A DNA stretch of 64,000 nucleotides from Aquilaria yunnanensis. Its lineage: Eukaryota; Streptophyta; Magnoliopsida; Malvales; Thymelaeaceae. Positions 1-11,298 of the stretch are shown in pieces. Location of the stretch: contig CM077597.1 in assembly GCA_039654915.1 (NCBI GenBank), positions 30,416,001 to 30,480,000 on the forward strand, read 5' to 3'. Position 1 is the first letter of the stretch. Each line of letters opens with the position of its first letter. Both the position numbers and the translations under genes were made by a program. Below the pieces are notes generated by a model, which ran no database searches, had not been told where the DNA came from, and was given only the letters and a program-made list of their open reading frames with translations.

Positions 1-1200
1 CTTTGAATTTGCAGAATTTTCACAGATTTTGCTACTATGAACTTTGGACACTCACCAAACATATCAAACATGCTTGGTTAACCTCCAAACTTTACATACA
101 TGTAAAACATGTTGCATAGATCACAACCAACTATCACAAGCCAATCTATGATGCATTATAATATCATTCCAATTATCACAAACCTCATAGTCCACCATGA
201 TTCAACCTTGTCCACTAACTAATGCTATTGCTAGAATTACTCGAATTCTTCAAGCAACCTCATTCCAATAGCATTAATTGAACTCGAAAATATGACTCCC
301 TTACCTCAACTCCAAGTAACAAGCAAGAATCAAGCATTCTTCCAATCCACTAAGCTTACCAAAGCACCACCTAAGTTCCAAGCAAAACATAGGCACCAAA
401 CATCAAATTTTTACTTTCTAACCAAAACCCAAGTTTCTAACTAACTAATAAATGTGAAATCAATCAAGAACACATTGGTTACCTCGTACTAAAAACAAGG
501 GATGGGAGAAAACATGCTTCCAAGCTCCCAAACCATGGTTTTATGCTTGAAATGAGCTCTCAATGGCCTATATACTTATGATGGCTTCTCTTTTCACCAA
601 GAAACTTTGATTTCAAGCTTAATTGGATGGAAAAATGAGGGTGGAAAGGATGAACTCGGGTTTATGGCAGCCACCCCTCCACTTTACCCTCTTATAACAC
701 TATTTTTAATCTAAGCCATTAAAGTATTAGAAATGATACACTTAAGTCCCCATCTTTTGGTAACCTTAGCTATTCTTGACTAATCCTTGTTTATTTTATC
801 AAGTTTGGGTTAAAGTTAAAATTTAAGTCATAAAGCTTCATTTTAACCACTTGGGATCCACCCCGACTATTTAGGATGCAAAAATTACTATTTTACCCTT
901 GAACCTCATTTAGCGCCTTAACCTCCGTGGAACTTAGTGAACTTTGCTAAACTTTCCTATTCTTGCTATGTAAACTTGAATTAAGGTTTCAAATTTGATT
1001 TAGAGCCCTTTACCTCCTTCAGGCATGCTTCCCACTAGGAGAGCCATAACACCTTAACTCTATAAGTGCTACTTAAAGTTCTCTAACTCAACTAGTTTGT
1101 CCTATTTTGGTAGTTACTATCAGTTCAAGCATTATTTTTGATAGAATTTGCCTATGTGACACTTGTTACCCCCATAATGGGTTACAAACTACCACGTGGA
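1..1200 (-). repeat. LTR-like non-coding DNA (probable Ty3/gypsy LTR fragment)
   Basis: No open frame of note. Read on the minus strand the stretch has the texture of a long gypsy LTR: a TATA-like TTATAAGAGGG near 690, then a transcript-like stretch to the window edge. It resembles in style the region at 61.4-63.8 kb. Ends, PBS and target duplication are not visible, so the assignment is an inference. Confidence 0.28.
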
Positions 1201-2113
1201 TGACTATAATAAAAGAACAAGAAACTTCAAATTAAAAGTGATATAAACAAATAATCATGGACTTCAAATGTAAATTAGCAAAAAATAATCTTCCTCATTC
1301 TTCCCCAAATTTAAACATCAACATTAGCCTTCTGGCTTGCCAACCTCCTTTCTTCCCTCTTAGGTTTCAAACCTCATCACCTCGCCTATGCTTTAAGCCT
1401 CTTTGATTGAATCAACAAACCCGGCATTCACTTATGGGATCACAGTGTTGTGCACATTCTCTATTTTCTCGAAACTGGAAATATCCACTACTTTCAACTC
1501 TCGAATGCAGAGAAATGACATCACCCCAAGTGAACATATTGTTTTTGTTTGTCTGTTAAGAAATTGAGCTATAATGTCAAGCCAAGAGTATGGGATTTCA
1601 TTTGGGAAAAAATTGGGTGAATGCTAAAGCAATGCAGAATGAATGCTTCAAATTTACCACGAACTGATAAAAATAAACAGATTCAAACATTTAACTAGTT
1701 TCCGTACATGATGTTGCCACTGCAATTCTAAATTATATATCACAATATTAAACAGTATACAATTAAATACTAAACAAATATTATTATGAAAATTAATATC
1801 ATGAAAACACAATTTTAAAAAGAACCAAATTGATTACAACATGATCTAAAGTATCATCATTGAAATTAACCATTGACATTGAATGTTTATATACAAAAAT
1901 CATGTAAATTCAAGTTGACAAATTGCCATCTTCTTCATGTGTTGCTAAGTATATTAATGGTCTCAATTTTTAATATACTAAAAATTGAGAGTTTAATTAT
2001 CAGAAAGGAAATTTTAAAGACCAAAACTGTAAAAGCTAGTATATAAGGCATCTTTTCTGAATTTTTCCATTGTTTTGTTTTGGGCTAATTGTTGGATTGA
2101 CCTCTAGGCATTT
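1201..2113. other. AT-rich intergenic DNA, no feature recognised
   Basis: I see no coding frame, terminal repeat or tandem array here on either strand. Confidence 0.4.
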
Positions 2114-2470
2114 TAGGGTAAATGTCACAAGTTTTCCTTAAACTATATTCCATGTTGCTTAATCATCTCAAAACTATCAGATGTTGCACTAGTCATTCTC
2201 AAACTATTTAATTTTTGTTATCTCGTCCCATCATCCACCACACCGTTAAAGATGGATGGAAAAATGGTGCCACATCAGCAGCCACGTCATTTTTTCATGT
2301 CACAATAGCATCTATGTCATTTTTCTATCCATTCTTAACGGTTGTGATGGACGGTAGGATGATTAAGTAACATTGGATATAGTTTAGGGGCTATTAAGCA
2401 ACATTTGATAGTTTCAGGTTGATTAATTAACATTGATATAGTTTAGGGGCAACTGGTGTTATTTACCCTA
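2114..2470. mobile_element. MITE with long imperfect terminal inverted repeats
   Basis: The left end TAGGGTAAATGTCACAAGTT is mirrored at the right end by AACTGGTGTTATTTACCCTA. The inverted similarity continues inward for roughly 80 bases through the shared phrases about AAACTATAT and GATAGTTT. Length is about 357 bp and there is no coding capacity. Target duplication is unclear, so the superfamily is left open; a Mutator-like origin is possible. Confidence 0.6.
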
Positions 2471-2793
2471 TATTTTATGTCTTGAAACTTTTGGCCCAAA
2501 TTGAAAAAGTATTGGACTCTGTTGTCATTACTCATTTTTATGGACCAAATCTTTTTTTTTTAAATGTAAACATTTATTATTTTGAGAATAACCATCACAA
2601 TACATTGATTTAATTTAATGATTTTTATGTTAAATTATGGCACTTAAAAATTTACAAAGTTAGTTATTATGCATTATTTTTGATAACTTAACTTATTATT
2701 TTAAATTTTAAATGATCCAAGAAAAAAAAAGTATTTGATTATAGCTTTGCCCACATGTTAGAGTGGCCTGAATGAATGACACAAAACTTAAGT

Positions 2794-3032
2794 ATCACTC
2801 ACTCTGTCCCATATTATTTCAAATATTTAACTTTTTCAAATAGTTTGACTTCAACTTATTTATATTATTGTTTGTTAGAAGAAATTTAAAAAATATATTT
2901 AGAAAGTATAGACCTTTATTTATCATTTATGTATAAATATTTTTCATTTATATGCTAAAATATTAAAAATTAAAAAACATAGATTAATTATTGAATAATG
3001 AATGTTGCAAAGAATTTTAGGATGAAAGAGTA
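2794..3032. mobile_element. Stowaway-like MITE (Tc1/mariner type)
   Basis: The left end CACTCACTCTGTCCCA pairs with the right end TTTTAGGATGAAAGAG, and TA dinucleotides flank both sides. The body contains a motif (TTATATTATTGTTTGTTAGA) shared with the elements at 3,043 and 30,670. It is non-coding and AT-rich. Confidence 0.6.
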
Positions 3033-3042
3033 TTGATCTAAT

Positions 3043-3292
3043 AACTCACTTCCTTCGTCCCATTATCTTTTCTCCATTTGAATTTTTTAAATAGTTTGAA
3101 TTGAATTTATTCATATTATTGTTTGTTAGAAAAAAAATTTTAAAAATTTTAAAAATATATTTAGAAACTATATGTTTTGATTTATCATTCATATATAATG
3201 TTTTTATTTATATACTAAAATTTTGAAAATAAAAAATCATGGATTAATTACTGAAAAGTAAATTGTGCAAAGAGTTTGAGGCGGACGGGGTA
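3043..3292. mobile_element. Stowaway-like MITE, second copy
   Basis: The ends CTCACTTCCTTCGTCCCA and GAGGCGGACGGGG are inverted relatives of the canonical CTCCCTCCGTCCC terminus. The body is closely related to the MITE ending 11 bp to the left, in the same orientation. Confidence 0.62.
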
Positions 3293-3308
3293 TTTGTTAT
3301 CTTAGAAG

Positions 3309-3395
3309 AAAGGGAAAATTACAAAAATCCCTTTTAATTTTGTCTAACATACAATTTGTCCTCTCTATTTTAAAAAAGCCTACACTTCACCTTAT
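3309..3395. repeat. Half-copy of the MITE family at 40.6 kb
   Basis: The stretch GGAAAATTACAAAAATCCC and its continuation match the reverse complement of the right arm of the inverted-repeat element near 40,800-40,865. Only one arm is present here. Confidence 0.4.
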
Positions 3396-3429
3396 CTTCA
3401 ACAACTCGAGCTCCAATAAGGGTCATCTC

Positions 3430-4022
3430 CTACTTCTTTAGACCAATCTTTGCAACTTTTGATGTTGGTCTCAGTAGTAGTAGCTAGAAACAAATAATTT
3501 CCTCAGGATAGCTTTGAGCTCCCTCCAAGTTCTAATGGGTTCTTCATCATTCCTTCTTCTTGAAATCACCTCCTGATTCTACCATATAAGAGCATAGTTA
3601 GTAAAGTCAGTAGTGGCTAATTTTACATTCTTTTTCCCTGAGTAGTTATGGCAATCAAACACCATCTCAATCATTTGCTTTCGTTCCCAATATGCATCTG
3701 GATCACTTTTGCCTTGGAATAGTGGGATGTTGGGCTTGATGGAGTTCATTTGATCACCTTCATGAGGCTCCCCCCTCCTTGGTTGCCTATGTGTACTCCA
3801 AGCTTCTTTTTCCTCTTCCAAGACCTTTAACTTTATCCTTTTTTCTTTCCTGAAGATAGGATTAGTCTTTTTTTGCATAGATGATGATGCCTTCCTTTGA
3901 GAACTAAGTTCCTTCATATGCACCTTTAGGTTAGTCAATCTATCCAACACCTTAGTCATCACCAAATGGAAAGCCTTCTTGTCCAACCTGTTTGTAAGAA
4001 TGCTCTTAATCTTATCAGCCAT
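3430..4022 (-). pseudogene. Truncated Ty3/gypsy gag relic
   Basis: The first ATG is at 4,020-4,022 and 147 codons stay open to a stop near 3,579. Homology continues past that stop to about 3,430. The second half (FQGKSDPDAYWERKQ, then IEMVFDCHNYSGKKNVKLAT) is plainly related to the Gag domain of the ORFs at 46.4-49.3 and 51.1-54.0 kb. In frame after the stop the Gag similarity resumes (RRRNDEEPIRTWRELK) and then fades. The N-terminal 85 residues are basic and differ from the younger copies. No zinc knuckle, protease or polymerase follows. This is the old, truncated member of the gag-only family and is most likely non-functional. Confidence 0.75.
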
Positions 4023-5198
4023 GTTTTTTTTTCTTGAAACTGAAAAACTTCATAAAACACCCCCTCACTTGTTTCACTAAAAAATATCACTAACACTCAA
4101 TTTATTAGTGGCAATTGCTAAGAAAATTTAGTCTTAAAAGTTTTAACCAAACTAGACTCAAAGAACTAAAAAATTGTAGGATCTTTGAAAACCAAGTAAC
4201 TTTGAAGACAAAAGCCAAGCAAGACACAAGACTCAAGAAATTCCAGTAATGAAAGACTGCTAGAATTAGGGTTAGAGCACAAGGATGCAAAACTAAATTG
4301 TTTTGATGCAAACCAAGAAAACTTGTGCAAGAATATAATATTTTTCTAGAAACAACAATTTTCTTTATTGTTTTCTTGCTGGATAAACTTCCAAGATTCT
4401 TGCTACAAAAGAAAGCAAAGGAAATGATTAATTGTAGCATAAACTCAAAAAGCCCTAGTTGTCGCACAAATTAGAACAAACTTTGTTGGACCAAAAGAAC
4501 TTGGTTTTTTAACCTTATTTTTAGGATTTTCTTATTTTTGGTGTAGAAAATCAACACAAAATGAAATAGATAGGTTTTGGATGATTTAGAATTAGTTTGG
4601 CACATTGAAATACTTTTGCATACAAATTGTGCTTATCTCATTATTTTTGCACACTTTGGCTTGAATTAATCCAAAACTGAAGAGAATGAATTAGATATGC
4701 AAAATTGGATGGAATAGAAAAAATATGAAGGAAATATAGAATTTTGGAAATAAATAGTGAAGGAACAGGCTGCTAAAAAAGAAGATCATAAGGGAAACCA
4801 AATTAGGGTTAAACTTGATGCAATCGAATGTTCTAGGTTGGAAATAATTTGGAACAACTTGGAACAGAAGGAAACAATAGAAGAAATAGATTAGATATGT
4901 TGAAATACAAAGGAAACAAGAAATTTGGACTTAAAGAACAAAAAGAAACTTTGCTGGACATAAGAAAAACTCAAGAAGAATCGAATGATGCAAATAAGAT
5001 GCAAAAAATGCCAAGCTGGTTGTTTTTGTTATTTTTTGGATTTAACTTGGAACAAGGGGATGGAATTGAAAGATGCAGACCTCAAACACACAAGAAAGGA
5101 CTTAGAACACAAAAACCCTAAATGAAAAATCCAAAGAGTAACAAAAATAACAAGAACCAAATGAAAGAGATAGGATTTGTCCTTTATTGGAACTTGTG

Positions 5199-5210
5199 GC
5201 TCTAATACTA
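5199..5210 (-). other. Degenerate primer binding site
   Basis: The plus strand reads GCTCTAATACTA, two transitions away from GCTCTGATACCA. The latter is the complement of the initiator-Met tRNA PBS found intact in the younger copies. It sits 2 bp from an LTR end that starts TGATGA. Confidence 0.55.
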
Positions 5211-6203
5211 ATTGATGACAAACTACATAGGAAACATCGTAAGAATACTTCAAGCTCTAAGAATCAACAAGAACAAAGAAGAATTGGAAAACTTGATCCA
5301 CAAAGACCATACAGTTCCTTGGGCACCACCAAGTTAAGTTCACATTAAACCCATGAGAGAACCAATCTCCAATCAATTGTTATTGAATTCCCAAGCTTGA
5401 GAATTGCATGTAGGTTTGGGAATTTAATGTAGGATATAGGCCATGTAGTTCAATTCTTCTAAAAGATAAAGAAAACAGACCCCTTTGTAATAATATGTTT
5501 TTACAAGTCGCCACAAATCAGTTTCACCTAGGTTGATTGGATACCTGTTATGGTCTGTAAGAGATTCGAAGATCATGAGCTGGTTATGGTAAAATAATCT
5601 TATTATAACTCCCGAAAATTGGTACCATAGGATTCGGTTTTGTCTTTTCTTAAATCTTAACTTCTTAACCTAATCTTTGATTGGGATAATTTTATGAATT
5701 TTTATTTAATTATCTATATATTTTTTTAATTCCAGACTATTAATCTTATCAGATCAACCGGATATGGAATTTTAGATGTTCATGAAATTTCGGGACTTTA
5801 CTAAATCTACGAAGAATTTGGAAGAAACATCTTGTTCAAACCAAGAATCTTATCAAACTAGTAGGATTTGAATAAGTAATCCATCTTGGGATTTTATCAA
5901 ATTACCAAGAACGATTTTTTTGAAATTTGTTATATAATAAAGAAAATTAACTCTATTTGATTTCTTTCTAATTTTTTGATGATGAGGATAGTAAACATAC
6001 CTGAGCAATTAATTTACTAATCATTTTTGTGTACTATTAATATTTATTACTTTCAAGTTGCATTATGAGATCTAAATAAAAGAAATAAAATCACAATTAT
6101 AAGATCAACAAAAAAATAAAAAAATTTATAAAAGATTAAAGAAAATAATAAAATAAGCTAAACACTCCAAGTTATATGCCTATGTGGATTTAATGACTAA
6201 ATT

Positions 6204-6480
6204 TTATGGATGACAAATCAAACAAACAAAGAAAGAAAGCAAAGAAAGTAAATAAATAAAGAAGTAAGTAAATAAACAGAAAAATAAATAAATAAAAATA
6301 AACAGATAAATAAATAAATAAGACAAAGAAAATAAATAAATAAGAAAATGAAAAAATAAAGTAAAGAAAATAAATAAATAAATAAATAAAGCAAAGAAGA
6401 TAAATAAATAAGAAAATAAATAAATAATCAAGCGAGTAAATAGATAAGTAGGCCAGTTAATAAATAAATAATTAAACATT
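6204..6480. repeat. AAAT/AAAG-type tetranucleotide low-complexity tract
   Basis: Imperfect runs of AAAT, AAAG and AAGT units make up nearly the whole stretch. The open frame it creates on the minus strand (Leu/Phe/Tyr/Ile only) is an artefact of composition. A related (AAAC/AAAT) stretch continues to about 6,590. Confidence 0.8.
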
Positions 6481-6839
6481 CTTATTCTACAATTATATTA
6501 ATGCATAGCTAAACAAATAAATAAAGAAAAATAAAACAAAACAAACAAACAAAACAAACAAAATGAAATAAAAATAAAATAAAACACTTTAAGTCGCACT
6601 CTATGTAAATTTAATAGTTAAAGGTAACGCATAGCTTAAACCAATAAATAAATGAAACGAGAAAAAGGAGAAATCAATAAAAATCCTGCTGTCAGTGACT
6701 GATCTTCAAAATGAAAAATAAGTTAGTAACTTGTACGAATGAAACAAAAAGGACTGAGGGTCGAAGAGGAGTTTTTACCCAAAAAGTTGTTTGACTGGGT
6801 CGGATCGAATCCGGGTCGGGTACAGGTTATGAAACAAGT

Positions 6840-7190
6840 CTCGTCTCTCCGATTCCCTGCGTAACGGCGACGGGCAGACAAGCGGCGGCCTAGGCTGGGA
6901 CGAGGGGACGACAGAGACGGCGACGGGGGCTTGGGGTGCCGGCGACGGAGCTGCGGTGGGCAGCGGGCAGCGGGCAGCTATGGGAGTGGCACCCAGATGT
7001 GCGACGTCGTGGAGGTCGACGCGACGGAGTCGGGCGGGACTGGCGACGACGGGGGAGCGGCGGCGGGGCTGGAGAGCTGAAGCGTCGGCGGCTGGGGAGG
7101 CGAAGCGCCGGCTGGGAGAAAGGGAAGGTTAAGCGTCGGCTGGGAGGGAAACAGGGGTAGCGGTAGCAGTTAGTGGAGTTTAGGGTTTCT
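6840..7190. other. GC-rich block inside the probable LTR
   Basis: This block is strikingly GC-rich against AT-rich neighbours, with many CG dinucleotides and repeats of GGCGACGG and GCGGGCAGC. Both strands have arginine/proline-rich open frames, as expected from composition. Its position downstream of a minus-strand TATA box fits the 5' transcribed part of an LTR or a captured CpG-rich first exon. I see no recognisable protein. Confidence 0.45.
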
Positions 7191-7295
7191 GGGCATGAGG
7201 GGGAAGAGGCAGAGACTGAAAGCTGCAGTTTTCCCTTTATCGAAAGCAGCATAGGGGTTTTTTTCTTTCTTGTCCTTTCTACGAAATTAGGACCC

Positions 7296-7303
7296 TATTT
7301 ATA
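7296..7303 (-). promoter_or_regulatory. TATA box of the probable Tat-type LTR
   Basis: TATAAATA on the minus strand, followed within about 30 bases by a transcript-start-like stretch that leads into the GC-rich block. Confidence 0.4.
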
Positions 7304-7893
7304 CTAGTGGGAGCATTAAATGCCATCAATTTGGTTTTTCCGAGTTTTAAATCTTTCCAAGTTTAGTTTGAACAGGTTTAGACCTAATTTGGTTAAACTA
7401 CCATTTTTAGTCCCCCAGTTCTCACAGCTTACTGATCAGGTTCTCATCTTTTGATGAAATTGTAATTTAGCCCAAATTTTGTCTGATTTGTCAGATTAGC
7501 CCAAAACTTTGCAAAAATCACCAGATTTTCCTAGAATTTAAGGATCTTGCCAGATTTGCTCCAAACTTTCCAATTTTGACAGATTTACCTCAAGCTTCCC
7601 GATTTTGACAAAATTTACCCCAAATTTTCCAGTTTCGCACAAAATCGTCAATTTCTTCCCAAAATTTACTTTTTTTTTTTTTTTCTAAATTGACCATACA
7701 AAGCTCTTAGGACTCTAAATTAGTGCCTACATTAAATTAATTTCTGCTTCTATCCTAGATGACATCTTAAATTAATAAAAAATAAAAAAAGACCAAATTG
7801 TCCCTATAAAATAAAATGCTTTTGGACTATGTTTTCCTAACCTACAACTAAAATAAAGAAAGTTAGTAGTTGGACAAAAATTGGGTGTCAACA

Positions 7894-8416
7894 CCCTTAA
7901 ATGACTAGAACTCTTAAATCAACTCAAACACGTAAAAACACTCATAATGCTAATAAAATATCCTAAGGTTTGGCCATAAATAAAATACATGGGATAATTG
8001 GCATGTTTACACTAGCTCCCACTTAAGTTACTAAAAATGGAAACTAAAAGCTCTAGCAGGTTAAGCTACTCCTCTATCTAGCTTATGTGAGCTAACCTGG
8101 GTACACCTAGGGTGGCTTGGGTGCACCATTGGGTCCAAGAGAGTGTTGATTAGGTCCTGGGCACTTTCATGGTGATGTCCCCAAGATGCACACTTAATCC
8201 AGGGTGTGTGCATCATAGGTGTATAGGTGCTCCTAAGGTCCATGTAGACCTCCATGCTCCAATAATGTGCACCATGGTATCTTTTTGGGCCCTTGAGTGT
8301 TGAAATGGAGCCCCAAGGTGTTCATTCATGTTTCCAACTTCTCCATGCTTGAAATGTTACATAACAAGTCCTTGTAAAGCCTCTCCAAATTTCTTAGTCC
8401 TTTTCCTTGTCATAGG
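7894..8416. other. Intergenic DNA between two LTRs
   Basis: No coding frame with recognisable content. Phrases with GTGCACC and CCTAGG recur here and again at 9,990-10,110 on the far side of the solo LTR, hinting at one interrupted older repeat. Confidence 0.3.
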
Positions 8417-9831
8417 TGTTAGTGTTGTGCCCAAAGCTAATCATGAGATGATTGTATTTTGTACATTAAGTTATAATATTTTATTGAGACATTATTTCAG
8501 TAATTGTGTTTGTTATTTTATTTCTGTGTGACATAATCAAACATAATTATAACCCTAGAATAAAAGTATTCTTAAACATCTTTGGTATAGTATTCTTGTA
8601 GAATGGGTTACAATAATACATAAATACTAGTATATGTGGAGACTAATATGAGATATGTAGCTACATATAGGTACAAGTTGAAGAATTTGTGTGCTGGATC
8701 GACCCACCATGAGAACATTACATAGATCATTATATGAGTGTCATAAGTGATTATTGTAGTGATCATAACATATATAGTCCTTTGACCTAGGATTATCAAG
8801 GTTCCCTACATGTGAGTCATATACTTTGATACTTCCCTTTTTTGTTTGTAACTAAGTGAACATGAAGGTAGCCATTGGATATGTCACATATCATGTAGAG
8901 GGTTTTGTATGATCAAGATGAGATTTGTCCCTTCTATGTAATGAAAGTGATATCTTCAGGTCCCTTGATTGAGTGAGACTGAGGAAATGCGTGGGCCATG
9001 CTTGGATGAGTTGATATGTGATATGAATGTAATCAATTTTAGTCAGTTTATTTGGTAATCAAGCAACCTTAGATTGGTGTACGAAAGTGACACATCCATG
9101 TTTCGTGCACTGCTTTGATATCTTAGATAAATGGACAATAACACATACAAATAATGATCATAGAGTTTTAGTCGAATCATCAACTATCTTGTTACTTGAG
9201 TAGTAATGATGTGTTGCTAAACACCGCTCATTGTTTATGATCATAAATGTGATTTATGATCATTGCCAATGTGATAAGAGTCTATTAAGTCACACAATTA
9301 AAGCCGATTGTTTATTTGAGTGCATGACCCAAATTGTTTGGTTTTGGTTTCATAAAAATTTCAGATTAATAATTGGCCTAGGAGCCATTATGAAGCATGA
9401 AATTAGGCCTAATTGGATTAGGATTTTGAAACCTATTAGGCTTAGGAGTTAAGCCTCACTATATATACATCATATAGTAAGGATTTTGTAACCCTAGCCT
9501 TCCTAAGGACGAAATCAGAAGGGTTCTGAAAAAGTTTTAGTTGCACTTTCCTCTTGCTTTTCCCTAGAGGACACAAGCTAGCACTGTGGCGCAAGAGGTA
9601 CACACCTACTAGAATGTGGTGGAGGCATGGTGATTCGAGTGGTTCTTGTGAATACTGTAGAGAGCTTGGACACATCAATTGTTCAAGTTTGTGATTTTAC
9701 TCAACAGTTTGGTGAAAGATCTCAGCCGACTAAGTATAAAAATTTGAACATCCAATTTACTCCGTTTCACTTGGATCTTGGAGGGTTTCTGTTAGTTTCC
9801 GCTGCACTTGTTTTGCTTCCGAAACCCTAGG
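8417..9831 (+). repeat. Solo LTR of the copia family at 41.9-60.6 kb
   Basis: The start TGTTAGTGTTGTGCCC is the reverse complement of the right ends of the 1,417-bp copia LTRs. Similarity then runs throughout in the opposite orientation, including CCCACCATGAGAACA, CCCTACATGTGAGTCATA and the final CTTGGATCnTGGAGGGTTTC. Length is about 1,415 bp. It diverges clearly from the 41.9 and 59.2 kb copies. No PBS follows at the right and no PPT precedes at the left, so it is a solo LTR. Flanking ATAGG (left) and CTAGG (right) may be a decayed 5-bp target duplication. Confidence 0.78.
9460..9467 (+). promoter_or_regulatory. TATA box of the solo LTR
   Basis: TATATATA sits in CCTCACTATATATACA, the position equivalent to CTCACTATAAATACAAC in the two full-length copia LTRs (reverse complement). 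Confidence 0.5.
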
Positions 9832-10901
9832 TCCATGTGTGATCTTAGAGGGCCCTTTTCCATGCTTAAAGGGTTTTCATTAAAGAGGCACTCTAAGGGT
9901 TTATGAAAGGGCTTCTCAAGGGGCAAGAGGCATATAAGGTTAAAGACATGAAGAGCAACTAGAGTGTGCTTAAAGAGAACCAACAAGGAAATTGGATTTA
10001 CTTGCTCTAGGCACAAGGTCCACATGCACCTGAGTGCACGAGTGCATCCTAAGGAGCATGCACCTGAGACCTTCATGCACCCTAGAGAATGTTTGAGTGT
10101 GCACACTTTATAAAGATGTTTATCTTGTGTCTTTACTTAGTTTCTATTTACATTAAGAAACTCCACAGAATGGTGTGCTTATATGTTGTTTTGGCCTTAG
10201 ACATGCACCCTTAGCGTGTATCGGGATGCTTATACCTAACCTTACTAGGAGTCCCTCAAGGTTCGAAATTCTAGTTCGCTTTGACTTAGGGTTTTTGTTT
10301 TTTAGGCCTAACCTTATTTAAGGCTAACTTATGTATTGTTTTATGAACCAGATTCAGAATATACAATGTTGCTATTGAAGCACACTTTCTCTCTTGAGTT
10401 TCTTGTGAACTTCACTTGGCACATAGGGGTTCAAGGCTCACATGTGTTCTTCACTACACTTCTTATTTCTAATCACAGGCTAGTTAGGGGTGCAAATATT
10501 TTCTAGTCCTTTGAGCGTGTCTTGGAGCTTGCATTCCATTCTGGGCATGTTTCGTGGTCAAGCTACCAAGGGGTTCGCATCAGAGAGAGACAAGGTAGTT
10601 ATCTAGATGCAGAAGTTGAGGAGGCAAAGTTTCCATAGAAAATGGCTAGGAGTGTAAATAGTGTTCTTCTTCTTGTTTTTTTTTCTCTCTCTTAATGGTC
10701 ACTAACAAAGTTAACTTTTAAGGGGGCAAGTGCATGTATTCCAAACACTAGAGACATAAATATATGTTTGACTAAATATCAGAGGGTTTTGGTAATTTTC
10801 CCTGTATTATAAGCCAACAACATTGAAACATAGATGTACCTAACAAAAAAATAATAAACTAAAATATAATCAAAACAAACATGTAGAGAGCATTACGAAA
10901 C
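9832..10901. other. Intergenic DNA, no gene recognised
   Basis: Several GTGCAC-rich phrases recall 8,060-8,260. No frame gives a recognisable protein and no terminal repeats are seen. Confidence 0.3.
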
Positions 10902-10903
10902 CT

Positions 10904-11122
10904 AATTAAGGAATAGAGCCTGGGATGGCCGAACACTAACCGAAACATAAACAAGCACAATTATTAGAAGTGTTGGCCTGGGATGGCTCCCACTTCACAC
11001 CCTTCTGATTTCGTCCTGGGATGGCCTGGGATGGCCGAACACTAACCGAAACAGAAACAAGCACAATTATCAGAAGGATTTTGTAACCCTAGCCTTCCTA
11101 ATAAATTAAGGAATAGAGCCTG
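10904..11122. repeat. Local duplications with copia-LTR filler
   Basis: A 19-base phrase ending AGAGCCTG occurs at 10,904 and 11,104. A 52-base unit beginning CCTGGGATGGCCGAACACTA occurs at 10,919-10,970 and 11,025-11,076, with two differences. Between and after them lie a 19-base inverted and a 25-base direct piece of the solo LTR (sources 9,506-9,524 and 9,481-9,505). This is the signature of patchwork repair. Confidence 0.7.
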
Positions 11123-11298
11123 TCTCTTTATCCAGTTCAGGATTGCTTGAATCTTTGCTACTTCCTCGACAAAGCTATATTTTTAGTTTGTTTCATTTAT
11201 TTTCTCTTCCAGTCTAACATAGCCTTATTATATAACTCTGCTCCAATATTTGTCCCTTTGATTTAAATTATTCCAGAGGCTCACGTCTCAGGAATAAT

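Larger units (their letters stand above)
3430..5500 (-). mobile_element. Old, truncated copy of the gag-only gypsy family
   Basis: Read on the minus strand this runs partial 5' LTR (5,213 to about 5,500), degenerate PBS, leader of about 1.2 kb, then the truncated gag. The leader just upstream of gag shares text with the leader of the 46-55 kb copies, for example GTGTTTCACTnAAAA and CACTCAATTTnTTAGTG. The 3' part and 3' LTR are missing. Confidence 0.6.
5514..7893 (-). repeat. Probable Tat-type Ty3/gypsy LTR
   Basis: The minus strand starts TGTTGACACCCAATTTT, a start seen in large plant Tat-type LTRs. It has a TATA box near 7,300 and a GC-rich early transcript region, and ends by TGGCGACTTG at 5,501-5,513. 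That last motif resembles the tRNA-Arg type PBS used by this lineage. No second LTR or coding region follows in the window. The left boundary is inferred from the PBS-like motif because a clean CA end is not visible. Confidence 0.38.

Noticed and set aside
6204..6479. 91-codon Leu/Phe/Tyr-rich minus-strand frame
   Set aside because: It is produced entirely by the AAAT/AAAG repeat; no protein signal.
6890..7252. Arg/Pro/Ser-rich frames on both strands of the GC-rich block
   Set aside because: Open frames are expected in high-GC DNA; no domain, and both strands look equally protein-like.
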